A stretch of DNA of 64,000 bases, from positions 310,001-374,000 of the forward strand of contig NZ_JAAORI010000003.1 in assembly GCF_017696075.1 (NCBI RefSeq), written 5' to 3'. The notes under the pieces are model-generated. The model was not told where the DNA came from, made no database searches, and worked only from the letters and a program-made list of their open reading frames with translations. Positions within the stretch are counted from its first letter, which is position 1; each line of letters opens with the position of its first letter. Below, piece after piece: positions 18,682 through 27,025 of the stretch. The stretch comes from Prochlorococcus marinus XMU1411. GTDB taxonomy: Bacteria > Cyanobacteriota > Cyanobacteriia > PCC-6307 > Cyanobiaceae. The position numbers were made by a program, and so were the translations under genes.

Positions 18682-19317
18682 TTATTGTTGACACGGACGG
18701 TAGGTTCTAACCCCTTTACCATCAGCTTCTGTGGCTGCTTTTGCTGTGAATTCATAAACTTCAGAAAGAGCAACTTGCGGAGCATAACAACCTGTTACTG
18801 CACTTCCATTCGCAGCATATGCAGTCCCATTGGGATTCGCTAATACTTGAAACTCTTCGTTCCCATTAATAGTTGCTAACTGAAATGAAATAGCATAATG
18901 TCCAGATGACGAGACAAATGAAGTATCAGTATTAGCTAGTGCAACTGGAGTTGCATTTTTGCAAACTGGGCCACCAGTAGTAGCAGCATCTGAATGTCCG
19001 CATTTTTGAAATTTTGCGTATTCTGAAAGTTGCAGAGCAGTTGAAGGTAAACCTCCATATTCAGTTTGGTAGGCAGTAGCTGCTTTAATCAGTGCCGCAA
19101 CAATTCCAGTGGCCTCTTTTTGTTTAGCTTTATCAGCAGCAGTCATGAATTGTGGAATTGCTATCGATGATAAAATTCCAATCATCATAACGACAACAAT
19201 TAATTCAACTAATGTAAATCCATCTTCTGAATTCAATTGCTGAATAGAAGAAAGATTTTTAATTTTATTAATTCTTAGTTTTGGGCTAAATAAACTAGAC
19301 CTGAAAAATTTTCTCAT
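18682..19317 (-). CDS. pilA: Major-pilin-like protein (PilA-type)
   Basis: The leader is unusually long (33 residues from the ATG at 19317; a TTG at 19374 would make it 52) and ends DG before FTLVELIVVVMMIGILSSIA, with Glu at +5. The ectodomain of about 150 residues is Ala/Thr-rich with cysteines in FQKCGHS, PVCKN, GCYAPQ and a C-terminal RPCQQ, suggesting two disulfides. It is rich in GC and commonly used codons compared with its neighbours, as expected for an abundant filament subunit. Its core is shared by the repeat-tailed proteins at 21299 and 25341. A long AT-rich region upstream (19318-19482) may hold divergent promoters. Confidence 0.85.
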   Translation of the reverse strand: MRKFFRSSLFSPKLRINKIKNLSSIQQLNSEDGFTLVELIVVVMMIGILSSIAIPQFMTAADKAKQKEATGIVAALIKAATAYQTEYGGLPSTALQLSEYAKFQKCGHSDAATTGGPVCKNATPVALANTDTSFVSSSGHYAISFQLATINGNEEFQVLANPNGTAYAANGSAVTGCYAPQVALSEVYEFTAKAATEADGKGVRTYRPCQQ

Positions 19318-19482
19318 TTTTAGAAAAATTTTATACCTACTAGTAATTTTACTGTTTCTTTCAAAATGTGACAATAAAAAACCATTTTGTAATATTGAAA
19401 ATTATATCTAATGTTTAAATTTCTGTTTTTTTACAATTTCTATATATAAATAAAATAAATAAAGTAATTTATATTATCAATA

Positions 19483-20010
19483 ATGTTTTTGAAACAAAAA
19501 AAGATGATCATAAAAAAAATTAGAAAAAAACAGGAAAATGGCTTTTCAATAGCTAATCTTTCTGTTGCTTTAGCCATTATTGGGATTCTGGCAACAATGT
19601 TGGTGCCAAATTTTTCTTCCGCGCTTGAATTTTTAGAGGTTTTGGTAGCGGAAAAATATTTATTAAAAAGCGTTAGGGAATGCCAGTCAGATTTAATAAA
19701 AAACGAATTATCTCCTCAATATGATTTGCAAATTAATAATTCTGGAATAGGAATTTTTAAAAACAACAAATATATTTTTTCTTACACAGGTAATCAAGGT
19801 GCATGTATTAATGAAATGAATACAGAGGGAAACAGAATTAAAATAACAAAATCTAGTACTGGACAAAACTTAAATTACTCATTAATAATAAATGTAATTA
19901 CTGGGGAGAAAACTTATGAGGGTCAACTTCCAGTATGGCTTGATTGGTGGGAAGGAGCTTACTCACCAATTATTCCAGAAAATGATCCCTTATTAAATGA
20001 ATACCAATAA
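19483..20010 (+). CDS. Pilin-like protein with atypical cleavage region
   Basis: The 175-residue protein has a very basic leader ending ENG, then FSIANLSVALAIIGILATMLVP. The hydrophobic helix and the Gly-Phe junction are prepilin-like, but +5 is Asn. The ectodomain has only two cysteines and ends in an acidic Pro/Asn-rich tail. It is alone on the plus strand between the major pilin and a secreted protein. It could be a minor pilin or a pilus regulator. Confidence 0.6.
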   Translation: MFLKQKKMIIKKIRKKQENGFSIANLSVALAIIGILATMLVPNFSSALEFLEVLVAEKYLLKSVRECQSDLIKNELSPQYDLQINNSGIGIFKNNKYIFSYTGNQGACINEMNTEGNRIKITKSSTGQNLNYSLIINVITGEKTYEGQLPVWLDWWEGAYSPIIPENDPLLNEYQ

Positions 20011-20020
20011 GTTTACAGAA

Positions 20021-21280
20021 TTACTCTAAATCATTCTCAATTCTAAAATGTAAATCTTCTGCAGCAAATTGCCAATAATGTTTGGTTGAAAATATTAATT
20101 TATCTATTTTTCTTAAATCAGCCTCTAGCCACTTAGGCCCTAAATGAGATAGTTGAAATTCCTCTTCAAATACTTTTTTGCCATTTCTATAAGCTTCTAT
20201 TTTTAATTCTTCTCCATTCGCCTTACCCCACCCTACAGTAAAATAACCCCCCACAAAATCGAAAGTTTTTCCTTTGAAAGCCTCTATAGTGACTGGATGC
20301 CCAGAACTGCTATATGCTATTCCATGGCCACTATTCAATATATTCACGTATCCTGGACCTCTTGCTGTTTTATTATTTATTGCCAAAAGATAATTCCATT
20401 TTAATCCCAAGTGTCCGTCAGGAATTTTCTCAAGATCTGAATATTGAATCCAATCAAAGTTTTCTATTTTCAATTTACCCGCAATTGGCAACTTATTTTC
20501 ACCTGCAACAATATTCATTAACTCGATTGGAGCATGATTGACATTAATGATTTTTTTTTGCATCCAATTTATTGATTTACTTTTGAAAATTAATTGCCAG
20601 TTTCCTTTGTAAACAGGAAATATAAATTCACTATTTTTCCCTAACTTAACATGTTCCTTTTTTTTATTTGGGCTTATCGCTTTAATAGTTAAATCACTAG
20701 GTAATTTTTGTTCCCTTCCCTTAATTTGTCCTTTGATAGTTAAATTTGGAGCTAAGCCTACCCAGTTTGGAGGCTCTTTTGCAATTAAACCTCCAGGGGA
20801 GCCAATCTTTCGCAAGAAAAATATTTTTTGAGTCTTGTTTCCTGTTGTTATTCGCCAATTTGGCGGTTCTAAAACTTTAAAAGTATATAGTTCATTATTT
20901 TTATTTATATGCCTATAGTTTGAACTTCCCAAGGCCATTTTGAAGTTTGTATATCCGTTTGCATTTGATTTTGCAATGACGCTTATTCCATCTGGTTTAA
21001 TTAATTCTGTTTCAACTCCCACCATAGATTTATCTCCTAAATCATATATTCCATTTCTATTCCTATCATGGAAAATATAAACAGATATATTTAGATTTCC
21101 TGGTTCGAGTCGATTAAAATTACTTTTCTCATATGGGTGAGCTTTGACAAAAATATTGATCGTAGATAAAGAAATGATAAAAAGCTTGGTAAAAAATTTC
21201 TTAAAAATTGAATTCTTAAAATCTAGACTTTTTATTTTTTTCAAGTATTTTGATCTCTCGATTACCATTTCATAAATCAT
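20021..21280 (-). CDS. Secreted SdrD-B-like / surface protein
   Basis: The 419-residue protein has a long basic N-terminal region and a hydrophobic segment (LFIISLSTINIFVKA, about 33-48), a likely signal peptide. An SdrD-B/Cna-B-like module follows with the calcium-loop pattern HDRNRNGIYDLGDKS (about 71-85). The C-terminal 120 residues (YVNILNSGHGIAY... FTVGWGKANGEELKIEAYRNG) resemble a beta-sandwich found in secreted, possibly sugar-binding proteins. The role is unknown. Position inside the pilin cluster suggests a surface or pilus-associated adhesive partner. Confidence 0.6.
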   Translation of the reverse strand: MIYEMVIERSKYLKKIKSLDFKNSIFKKFFTKLFIISLSTINIFVKAHPYEKSNFNRLEPGNLNISVYIFHDRNRNGIYDLGDKSMVGVETELIKPDGISVIAKSNANGYTNFKMALGSSNYRHINKNNELYTFKVLEPPNWRITTGNKTQKIFFLRKIGSPGGLIAKEPPNWVGLAPNLTIKGQIKGREQKLPSDLTIKAISPNKKKEHVKLGKNSEFIFPVYKGNWQLIFKSKSINWMQKKIINVNHAPIELMNIVAGENKLPIAGKLKIENFDWIQYSDLEKIPDGHLGLKWNYLLAINNKTARGPGYVNILNSGHGIAYSSSGHPVTIEAFKGKTFDFVGGYFTVGWGKANGEELKIEAYRNGKKVFEEEFQLSHLGPKWLEADLRKIDKLIFSTKHYWQFAAEDLHFRIENDLE

Positions 21281-21298
21281 TTGTAAATATTGTACTTT

Positions 21299-22651
21299 TT
21301 ACCTAAACCAAGGAGGTATTAGAGATTCATCTTGATTTATTTCAAGTTTAGAGCTTTCGTTTGTTTCTTCTAAGTTCACTCTCTTATTGGAAGTATTAAA
21401 TTTTTCAACGGTTTTTGTGATAGTAAATTTTTGTTTGTTTTCACTAATACCTGAAAGTGATGGTTGTTCATTGATATCAGATATTTGGCTATTTCTACTG
21501 CCTGAGCCATTCCCATTTCCTGTTCCATTCCCTATTCCATTCCCTATTCCATTTCCTATTCCATTCCCTACTCCATTTCCTACTCCATTTCCTACTCCAT
21601 TTCCTACTCCATTTCCTACTCCATTCCCTATTCCATTCCCTATTCCATTTCCTATTCCATTCCCTACTCCATTTCCTACTCCATTCCCTATTCCATTCCC
21701 TACTCCATTTCCTATTCCATTTCCTACTCCATTTCCTACTCCATTTCCTACTCCATTTCCTACTCCATTCCCTACTCCATTTCCTACTCCATTCCCTACT
21801 CCATTCCCTACTCCATTCCCTACTCCATTCCCTACTCCATTTCCTACTCCATTCCCTACTCCATTTCCTATTCCATTTCCTATTCCATTCCCTACTCCAT
21901 TTCCTATTCCATTTCCTATTCCATTCCCTACTCCATTTCCTATTCCATTTCCTATTCCATTTCCTATTCCATTTCCTACTCCATTTCCTACTCCATTTCC
22001 TATTCCATTTCCTACTCCATTTCCTATTCCATTTCCTACTCCATTTCCTACCCCATTTCCTTGGGAGATAAGAGAACCGCAAGTTATATAATCCTTTTCT
22101 CCTTTATCATATCCTGAAAATTCTTTAACTAAACTCACGCCACTTGTGGGACTATAACAACCAATAACGGCATTCCCTTCATCTTTGTAATTTAAACCGT
22201 TTGGATTAGCTTTAACCAGAAACATTGAACCCTCTTCCCTAATATAGGATGAAGACATCTCAATTTTGTAATTACCAGAGGGCGAGAAAAAGCTTATATC
22301 ATTTTTTTCTACAGGAGTTGGTTTTATATTCTTGCAAGATAATCTTCCATTTATATCGACATCATTTGCATTACATTTTTTCAAATCTGAAAATTTAATT
22401 ATTTCGCCAAAGGATGAAGGTAAATAAGCATATAAGCCGTAATTTGATTTTGCTGCTTTGAGAATTGAATTTACAATTAAGGTAGCTTCTTTTTGTTTCG
22501 CTTTATTCTGTGACGAATTGAATATAGGGAATATTATCGATCCTGTTATGCCAAGAAGAGTAATAACAAATATGAATTCTACAAATGAAAACCCATTAAT
22601 TTTTGAGTTCTTATTTAATAAGTATTTATTATGTTTATTTGTATTTATCAA
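21299..22651 (-). CDS. PilA paralogue with long Gly-Asn repeat tail
   Basis: A 20-residue leader ends in Gly before [18 protein letters not shown] (Glu at +5). Residues 45-190 parallel the major pilin, including KQKEAT, four cysteines at equivalent places, FLVKANPNG and AVIGCYSP. Where the major pilin stops, this protein continues with CGSLISQ and about 46 four-residue units Gly-Asn-Gly-Val/Ile, then an 80-residue Ser/Thr/Glu-rich end. The tail would extend from the filament surface as a flexible or beta-solenoid-like stalk. Long antisense frames over the array are by-products of its 12-base period. Confidence 0.8.
   Translation of the reverse strand: MINTNKHNKYLLNKNSKINGFSFVEFIFVITLLGITGSIIFPIFNSSQNKAKQKEATLIVNSILKAAKSNYGLYAYLPSSFGEIIKFSDLKKCNANDVDINGRLSCKNIKPTPVEKNDISFFSPSGNYKIEMSSSYIREEGSMFLVKANPNGLNYKDEGNAVIGCYSPTSGVSLVKEFSGYDKGEKDYITCGSLISQGNGVGNGVGNGIGNGVGNGIGNGVGNGVGNGIGNGIGNGIGNGVGNGIGNGIGNGVGNGIGNGIGNGVGNGVGNGVGNGVGNGVGNGVGNGVGNGVGNGVGNGVGNGVGNGVGNGIGNGVGNGIGNGVGNGVGNGIGNGIGNGIGNGVGNGVGNGVGNGVGNGVGNGIGNGIGNGIGNGTGNGNGSGSRNSQISDINEQPSLSGISENKQKFTITKTVEKFNTSNKRVNLEETNESSKLEINQDESLIPPWFR
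21509..22062 (-). repeat. 12-bp tandem repeat array, about 46 copies
   Basis: The unit on the coding strand is GGAAATGGAGTA (Gly-Asn-Gly-Val), with ATA replacing GTA in many copies (Ile) and synonymous GGA/GGG changes. The unit is a multiple of three, so copy-number changes keep the frame. The array is nearly pure, which favours slippage, and all three frames on several strands stay open. Confidence 0.95.
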
Positions 22652-22661
22652 AATTTCGTTA

Positions 22662-23477
22662 TTAGATTTCTGTGAAAAATGCTCTCAATATTAAAGGAGC
22701 CACCGAAATTGACTTTATGTTTTTTCCATCTCCATAGACCTCTAAATTTCTTTGAAATTTAATATCAATATTGCCTTTTGTCTTTTTGTTTAAGGTAATA
22801 GGAGGAGATAATTCAACATTATAAAAAAGATATTTTGTCTTTTCTCCATAGCTTTCTATAAAATTTTCATTTAAACCAATTGCAGTTAGTTTATACCCGT
22901 TGTAGTTTAAATCGCATCTAGAGAAAGTCCCGCCATTATTATCACAATATTTGTTATCTAGATTGTTTAAACCTCGCCAATTAGTAAGTTTTTCACTGAA
23001 CTTTTTCGGAACTTCGAAATTATCTTTTGCTTTCAGAACATTTTTAGGACCTTTTTTACCAGTATTCCACGAGTTCTCATTTGAAGAGAATTTTCCTGAA
23101 ACGGTAAATTTATTTTTAAAGATAATGGAAATATATTTATATTCTCTATTATCAAGATTATTTTCTGGTATTTCTAATTTTGAATTATTTGTTAAGTTTA
23201 ATTTCCTGGAATTAATTTTTTTATCATACAAGCTTAAACATAATGAGCCTGCATAATCAGGAGTAGTTCTAAACTCTGGAAATGGATTTTTTGGACATAT
23301 ATCTACTTTTTCAATTTCTACATTGTATGAATAAGCTTTTATTAGGCAAGGAACACCTTTAGGAATTTTACTATTGCAATTTAAAATTGTTGAAGAGGCA
23401 TGTATAGGCTTTAATTGGAAAGAAGTAAAACTTGTAAGATAAGCTATTAAAAAATATGATATTTTACTAATTTTCAT
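22662..23477 (-). CDS. Hypothetical secreted protein of the pilin region
   Basis: The 271-residue protein has a signal peptide (hydrophobic core about 8-22, probable cleavage at IHA-SS) and a Lys/Asn-rich mature domain with about eight cysteines (for example STILNCNSK, GVPCLIK, DICPKN, KYCDNNGG, SRCDLN). Several cysteines suggest disulfides outside the cytoplasm. I do not recognise the fold. It ends 10 bases before the ATG of the repeat-tailed pilin on the same strand, which suggests that the two are cotranscribed and may work together. Confidence 0.65.
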   Translation of the reverse strand: MKISKISYFLIAYLTSFTSFQLKPIHASSTILNCNSKIPKGVPCLIKAYSYNVEIEKVDICPKNPFPEFRTTPDYAGSLCLSLYDKKINSRKLNLTNNSKLEIPENNLDNREYKYISIIFKNKFTVSGKFSSNENSWNTGKKGPKNVLKAKDNFEVPKKFSEKLTNWRGLNNLDNKYCDNNGGTFSRCDLNYNGYKLTAIGLNENFIESYGEKTKYLFYNVELSPPITLNKKTKGNIDIKFQRNLEVYGDGKNIKSISVAPLILRAFFTEI

Positions 23478-23526
23478 TATTCAAAAAAAACTCTTGGATT
23501 TAAATTCCTTTGTAAAATTTATTTGA

Positions 23527-23979
23527 TTAATATTTTATACCTAATTTGGGATCAATCCAAAAACATTTAGAGATGAATAAAAAATGATTTTTGCTTCCTA
23601 TTATCTCAAATGTCTTCTTAGATAATTTTTTTGTATTAATAATGTGTTTAATTTTTCTATCTTTTTTTGATGTATCATAACCATATTCAATTGTAGTGAT
23701 AATTAATTTGTTATCAAGAAGTTTCGAATAAAATTCAATTGAATCTTCACTAAAATATCCAGATTCGTATCTTTCACTTTTTAGAAAAAATTCATCTTTT
23801 TTCTGATCATAAAAATATAATTTACCATCATTTAAATCAAAAATATAATCATTATATTTTTCATCTTGTATATTTGATTCACATCTTATTGCTTGAAAAT
23901 TATTGAACAATATTGGATTATTTTTGCTGCAACCCGTAAAAAAAAATAATAAAAATATGCATATTTGTTTTTTATTCAT
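23527..23979 (-). CDS. Hypothetical lipoprotein
   Basis: The 150-residue product has a short basic start, a Phe/Leu-rich core and the lipobox FFTGC at 13-17, predicting lipidation of Cys17. The rest is charged, beta-rich and has two further Cys (RCESN, KCFWID). Family not recognised. It lies on the same strand 49 bases upstream of the secreted-protein gene ending at 22662. Confidence 0.65.
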   Translation of the reverse strand: MNKKQICIFLLFFFTGCSKNNPILFNNFQAIRCESNIQDEKYNDYIFDLNDGKLYFYDQKKDEFFLKSERYESGYFSEDSIEFYSKLLDNKLIITTIEYGYDTSKKDRKIKHIINTKKLSKKTFEIIGSKNHFLFISKCFWIDPKLGIKY

Positions 23980-24025
23980 GAGTTTTACTTTTCTAGAATT
24001 AACTTATATCTAACAATTGAAAGAA

Positions 24026-24298
24026 TTAAGCAGCCTGATCTGAAAAATTTAGCTTTGTCCAACCATCATCCAGAAGCTTTTTTAATTTGTTTAAAGCTCT
24101 TATTGTTGTAAGTCTTTTCTTGAAAATAAACTGCTTATTATTCGATTTGGAAATTTCCCAATAAATGATAAATCCTTCATTAAAAGGGTTATTAAAGTCC
24201 CTTTCAAAAACCACTAATTCACTCTTGTTTTTATTAATCAATGAAATTTTGGGATACATCAAAATTTGAGAGTATCTTAATTCAGTTAACAACCTCAT
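24026..24298 (-). CDS. Hypothetical small soluble protein
   Basis: The 90-residue basic protein lacks a signal peptide or membrane helix. It has a central aromatic strand pair (EGFIIYWEISKS) and a C-terminal helix (ALNKLKKLLDDGW). I recognise no family. The start ATG at 24298 is preceded by an AT-rich divergent region shared with the gene at 24460. Confidence 0.55.
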   Translation of the reverse strand: MRLLTELRYSQILMYPKISLINKNKSELVVFERDFNNPFNEGFIIYWEISKSNNKQFIFKKRLTTIRALNKLKKLLDDGWTKLNFSDQAA

Positions 24299-24459
24299 CT
24301 CTATGTGTCAAGTAAAATTACACTAGGCATCTAATAATTAGTTCTTTATTCTTATTTTTAATTTTTTAAAATCAAATAAATGAGGCTTTGACTTTATATG
24401 ATTTAAAAGATTTAATTTAAATAACAAAAATTTAAAACACTAATAATTCTATCAAGGAA

Positions 24460-25311
24460 ATGATTCATAGGAAAATTCTATTTTTAATTTTCTTTCTAAA
24501 TTTCTTCCTTTCATCTTGTGCATTAATAAATCAAGATATTAAACACAATGTCGTCAAAAAAACAAAAATATCTGAAGAGAAGAAAATAGCAAAATTTCTT
24601 GAGGAAAAAGATCCAAAAAACTTAAAAGCTGAATTAAATTTTTCTGAGAAAAATACCAAAGAAATTAAGCTAATTAAAATGAAAATAAATAATAATGAAA
24701 AAGTTGAAAATATTTCAAAATCAATAAAAAATTTCTATCTAAACTTTGCTTTTGGTTATTCAAATTTAGAAAATTATGATGTTTATAATACTTCTACGAA
24801 TAAAGCGATATGGGATGATAGGTATACTGAATTAGGTTATACTAATGAGATAGGTTTAGGTTATGACTTTGGGAAAATAAGAACAGAAATATCATATGCT
24901 CAAGAAAATGGAAGATTTGATGAATATCTTACTTATTTTGACAAAAGTATTACTAAAATCGGAGATGACAGAGGGAAATTACATAAAGACTTTTACATAA
25001 TAAATACTTACTATGATTTCAGATCAAGAAAAAAAATCTCACCATTCATTGGCTTGGGAATTGGATTTGTTAATAGTGTTCAAGATTCAGCTCCTTTTAT
25101 TCCTGAATATGTAAGACAAGCATTCGTATTACAGCTAAAAGGAGGTTTGAGTTATGAGTTTTATAATAAAAACGTCATATATGTAGAGGGATTTATTAGG
25201 AATGCAAAATCTCACACAACAAATGATGGCTTGGGTACACCTTATATATACGAAGCTAAAGATGGCTTTGATTCATCAGGAATACAAATGGGATTTAGAA
25301 GAATTCTTTAA
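24460..25311 (+). CDS. Outer-membrane beta-barrel protein with lipobox
   Basis: The 283-residue protein has an N-terminal lipobox (FLSSC, Cys at about 20), a charged Lys/Glu-rich spacer to about residue 85, then an eight-strand-type barrel pattern. The barrel has alternating aromatic/hydrophobic strands (FYLNFAFGYSNL, EIGLGYDFG, DFYIINTYYDF, SPFIGLGIGFV) and a final strand ending in IQMGFRRIL. This matches small OmpA/OmpW-like barrel domains. The role is unknown; location in the pilus block suggests a surface function. Confidence 0.65.
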   Translation: MIHRKILFLIFFLNFFLSSCALINQDIKHNVVKKTKISEEKKIAKFLEEKDPKNLKAELNFSEKNTKEIKLIKMKINNNEKVENISKSIKNFYLNFAFGYSNLENYDVYNTSTNKAIWDDRYTELGYTNEIGLGYDFGKIRTEISYAQENGRFDEYLTYFDKSITKIGDDRGKLHKDFYIINTYYDFRSRKKISPFIGLGIGFVNSVQDSAPFIPEYVRQAFVLQLKGGLSYEFYNKNVIYVEGFIRNAKSHTTNDGLGTPYIYEAKDGFDSSGIQMGFRRIL

Positions 25312-25340
25312 AATAAAAAACTTCTATGCAAAATATTTAA

Positions 25341-26168
25341 TTATTCAAACCTAAAACATTGTGAGGGATTTCTGGGGTTCCAGTAAATACATTTAGGTTT
25401 TGCTTCTTTAGCTAATCTAGCCTCCTCAGCTAATTTTGCCTCTTCAGCTAATTTTGCCTCTTCAGCTAATCTAGCCTCTTCAGCTAATCTTGCCTCTTCA
25501 GCTAATCTTGCCTCTTCAGCTAATCTTGCCTCTTCAGCTAATCTTGCCTCTTCAGCTAATCTAGCCTCCTCTGCTTTTTTGATTTGAAACACGGTAAAAC
25601 AAGACATGAAATCTTTCCCCCCAGCATTAAAAGGTGAATATTCTTTAATATTTGATATTCCTGCGATTGGGTTGAAGCAACCAGTTACACTACTGCCCAT
25701 ATTTTGATAGCGAACTCCATTTGGAATTGCTCTTACTTGAAAGATAATATCAGAATTACTTATTTCAGTTGTTTTGAGTTCAACTTTATAATTTCCTGAT
25801 GGAGAGTAAAAATATTTTTCATCACCATCTATTGGAGCAATAGTATTTGGATTGCAAACTTCGCTACCTTTCATCTCAACTTCTTGAGAGATACACTCAT
25901 GCAAGGATGCAAATTTATTAAGAGATTTTACTTTAGTTGGTAAAAATGAAGTTAATGAATAATTAGCTTTTACTGCTTTAAGAACACTATTTACTATTAG
26001 AGTTGCTTCTTTTTGCCTTGCTTTATTAATTACAATCCCAAACAAAGGAAGAGATATACTAAAGGTCAATCCAATAATTAAAGTTATGAGAAGAATTTCA
26101 ACTATCGTATATCCTTGTTGTTCTTCTTTGAAAGTATTTTTTTTGGGAAAAAAGATTTCTTTTTTCAT
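25341..26168 (-). CDS. PilA paralogue with helical EEARLA repeat tail
   Basis: The leader is 19 residues ending in Gly, followed by YTIVEILLITLIIGLTFS. Tyr replaces Phe at +1; Glu is at +5. Residues 45-185 parallel the major pilin (KQKEAT, four Cys, FQVRAIPNG, VTGCFNP). After the conserved FMSC it continues with about nine six-residue units Glu-Glu-Ala-Arg/Lys-Leu-Ala, a strong predictor of a long rigid alpha-helix, and ends with a short Cys-containing cap (KCIYWNPRNPSQCFRF). It is the second repeat-tailed pilin in the locus and closes the pilus region. Confidence 0.8.
   Translation of the reverse strand: MKKEIFFPKKNTFKEEQQGYTIVEILLITLIIGLTFSISLPLFGIVINKARQKEATLIVNSVLKAVKANYSLTSFLPTKVKSLNKFASLHECISQEVEMKGSEVCNPNTIAPIDGDEKYFYSPSGNYKVELKTTEISNSDIIFQVRAIPNGVRYQNMGSSVTGCFNPIAGISNIKEYSPFNAGGKDFMSCFTVFQIKKAEEARLAEEARLAEEARLAEEARLAEEARLAEEARLAEEAKLAEEAKLAEEARLAKEAKPKCIYWNPRNPSQCFRFE
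25410..25572 (-). repeat. 18-bp tandem repeat array, about nine copies
   Basis: The unit read on the plus strand is gctaatcttgcctcttca, with near-identical copies encoding Glu-Glu-Ala-Arg/Lys-Leu-Ala on the minus strand. The period is a multiple of three, so expansion or contraction is in frame. Confidence 0.9.
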
Positions 26169-26329
26169 AAATCAATCAACTATACCAAGCATCTCACTTT
26201 ATATTCTTTTGTCTAGCTGCATATTAAAAAAAGCCCAAAAATCTGCCACTTAGCTAGAAATAAATCGTTTAAAAAAATGTAAGAGTTTTATTTAATTGCT
26301 TTATAAAAGAAAGTTAGTTAAAAATGAAC

Positions 26330-26479
26330 TTATCCGAAATTAACATTTTCTTGAAATAAACCAAATAAGTTATTCCCAATTATGGCAGAGATTATTAAAA
26401 CTAAGGCAACTATGGCGAAAAGAGCACTTACATCTTTTATGTCATAAGGTGCTTTAAATAAAGGTTTCTGGTCTGCCAT
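26330..26479 (-). CDS. Small single-helix membrane protein (49 aa)
   Basis: ATG at 26479 opens a 49-codon frame beginning MADQKPLFKAPYDIKD, followed by a strong membrane helix (ALFAIVALVLIISAIIG) and a short tail. The composition resembles the tiny thylakoid proteins of cyanobacteria, but I cannot match it to a named photosystem subunit. The coding-like amino acid composition supports a real gene. Confidence 0.6.
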   Translation of the reverse strand: MADQKPLFKAPYDIKDVSALFAIVALVLIISAIIGNNLFGLFQENVNFG

Positions 26480-26569
26480 AATTATCAGATATATAAATGC
26501 AATTAAATCATATTAATTTAATTCTTGTTATAAAGTATTAAATGTTTTTTTTGATTAAGTTTGGACAAT

Positions 26570-26598
26570 AAAAAAAGCCACTAAAAGTGGCTTTTTTT
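26570..26598 (-). terminator. Rho-independent terminator
   Basis: AGCCACT and AGTGGCT form a perfect GC-containing stem with a short AAA-type loop, flanked by A7 and T7 runs. It can terminate in both directions. It lies 19 bases beyond the stop of the minus-strand DUF4278-like gene. Confidence 0.85.
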
Positions 26599-26616
26599 AT
26601 TTATTGGATAATTGAA

Positions 26617-26718
26617 CTAGCTTGTATAAGCTTTTCCTCTATAAGTTAGTACGTTGTGCTGCTTTTTAGCGGCTTCCTTGTTTTGGACGTACTTTTGCCC
26701 TCTGTAAATTAGAGTCAT
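26617..26718 (-). CDS. DUF4278-like small protein (33 aa)
   Basis: ATG at 26718, preceded by GGAG at a good distance, opens a 33-residue frame starting MTLIYRGQKYVQNK and containing a second LTYRGKAY. The repeated TYRG/IYRG-x-x-Y motif is the hallmark of DUF4278, small proteins common in cyanobacteria. Function unknown. It has its own leader of about 55 bases, a candidate NtcA site upstream and a strong terminator behind. Confidence 0.8.
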   Translation of the reverse strand: MTLIYRGQKYVQNKEAAKKQHNVLTYRGKAYTS

Positions 26719-27025
26719 TTTTTAAGCTCCGGTTTCGCTTAAGTCCCCGTTCCATGGCTTAAGTCGATTTGCGGCTTGCTATACGCAAGTTGAACGTTTT
26801 GGTAGCGGTTGCTACAATTTAATAATAACATTCATGAAAATTATTTGTCTAGTTCTTTAATAAAAAAAAACTTAATACTTAAATAATGAAATATGGTCCT
26901 ACTTAAGAAATTTGTTTTTTTATTTATGTAGTTTCTTGCAGGTTACATTTTGTTCGTTTTTGAGAAGTATTTTTTATTTAATGAACTTTTAAATGTAAAA
27001 TTCTTAAGATTATAAAATTTGTTTT
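26719..27025. other. Intergenic leader/promoter region
   Basis: No gene seen. The left half is the leader of the DUF4278-like gene and is more GC-rich than the surroundings, with two GCTTAAGT-like copies and a small stem (CTTGC-tatac-GCAAG). The right half is plain AT-rich DNA before the plus-strand gene at 27026. Confidence 0.5.
26802..26815 (-). promoter_or_regulatory. Candidate NtcA-type site GTA-N8-TAC
   Basis: GTAGC-N4-GCTAC on the minus strand fits the NtcA consensus GTAN8TAC with extra symmetry. A TATAGC element lies 18 bases downstream toward the DUF4278-like gene, slightly closer than the usual spacing. Sites of this form occur by chance in AT-rich genomes. Confidence 0.35.

Noticed and set aside
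21387-22091. 234-codon plus-strand frame and 195-codon minus-strand frame over the repeat array
   Set aside because: Both are by-products of the 12-bp repeat; the pilin frame alone has a processing signal and conserved flanks.
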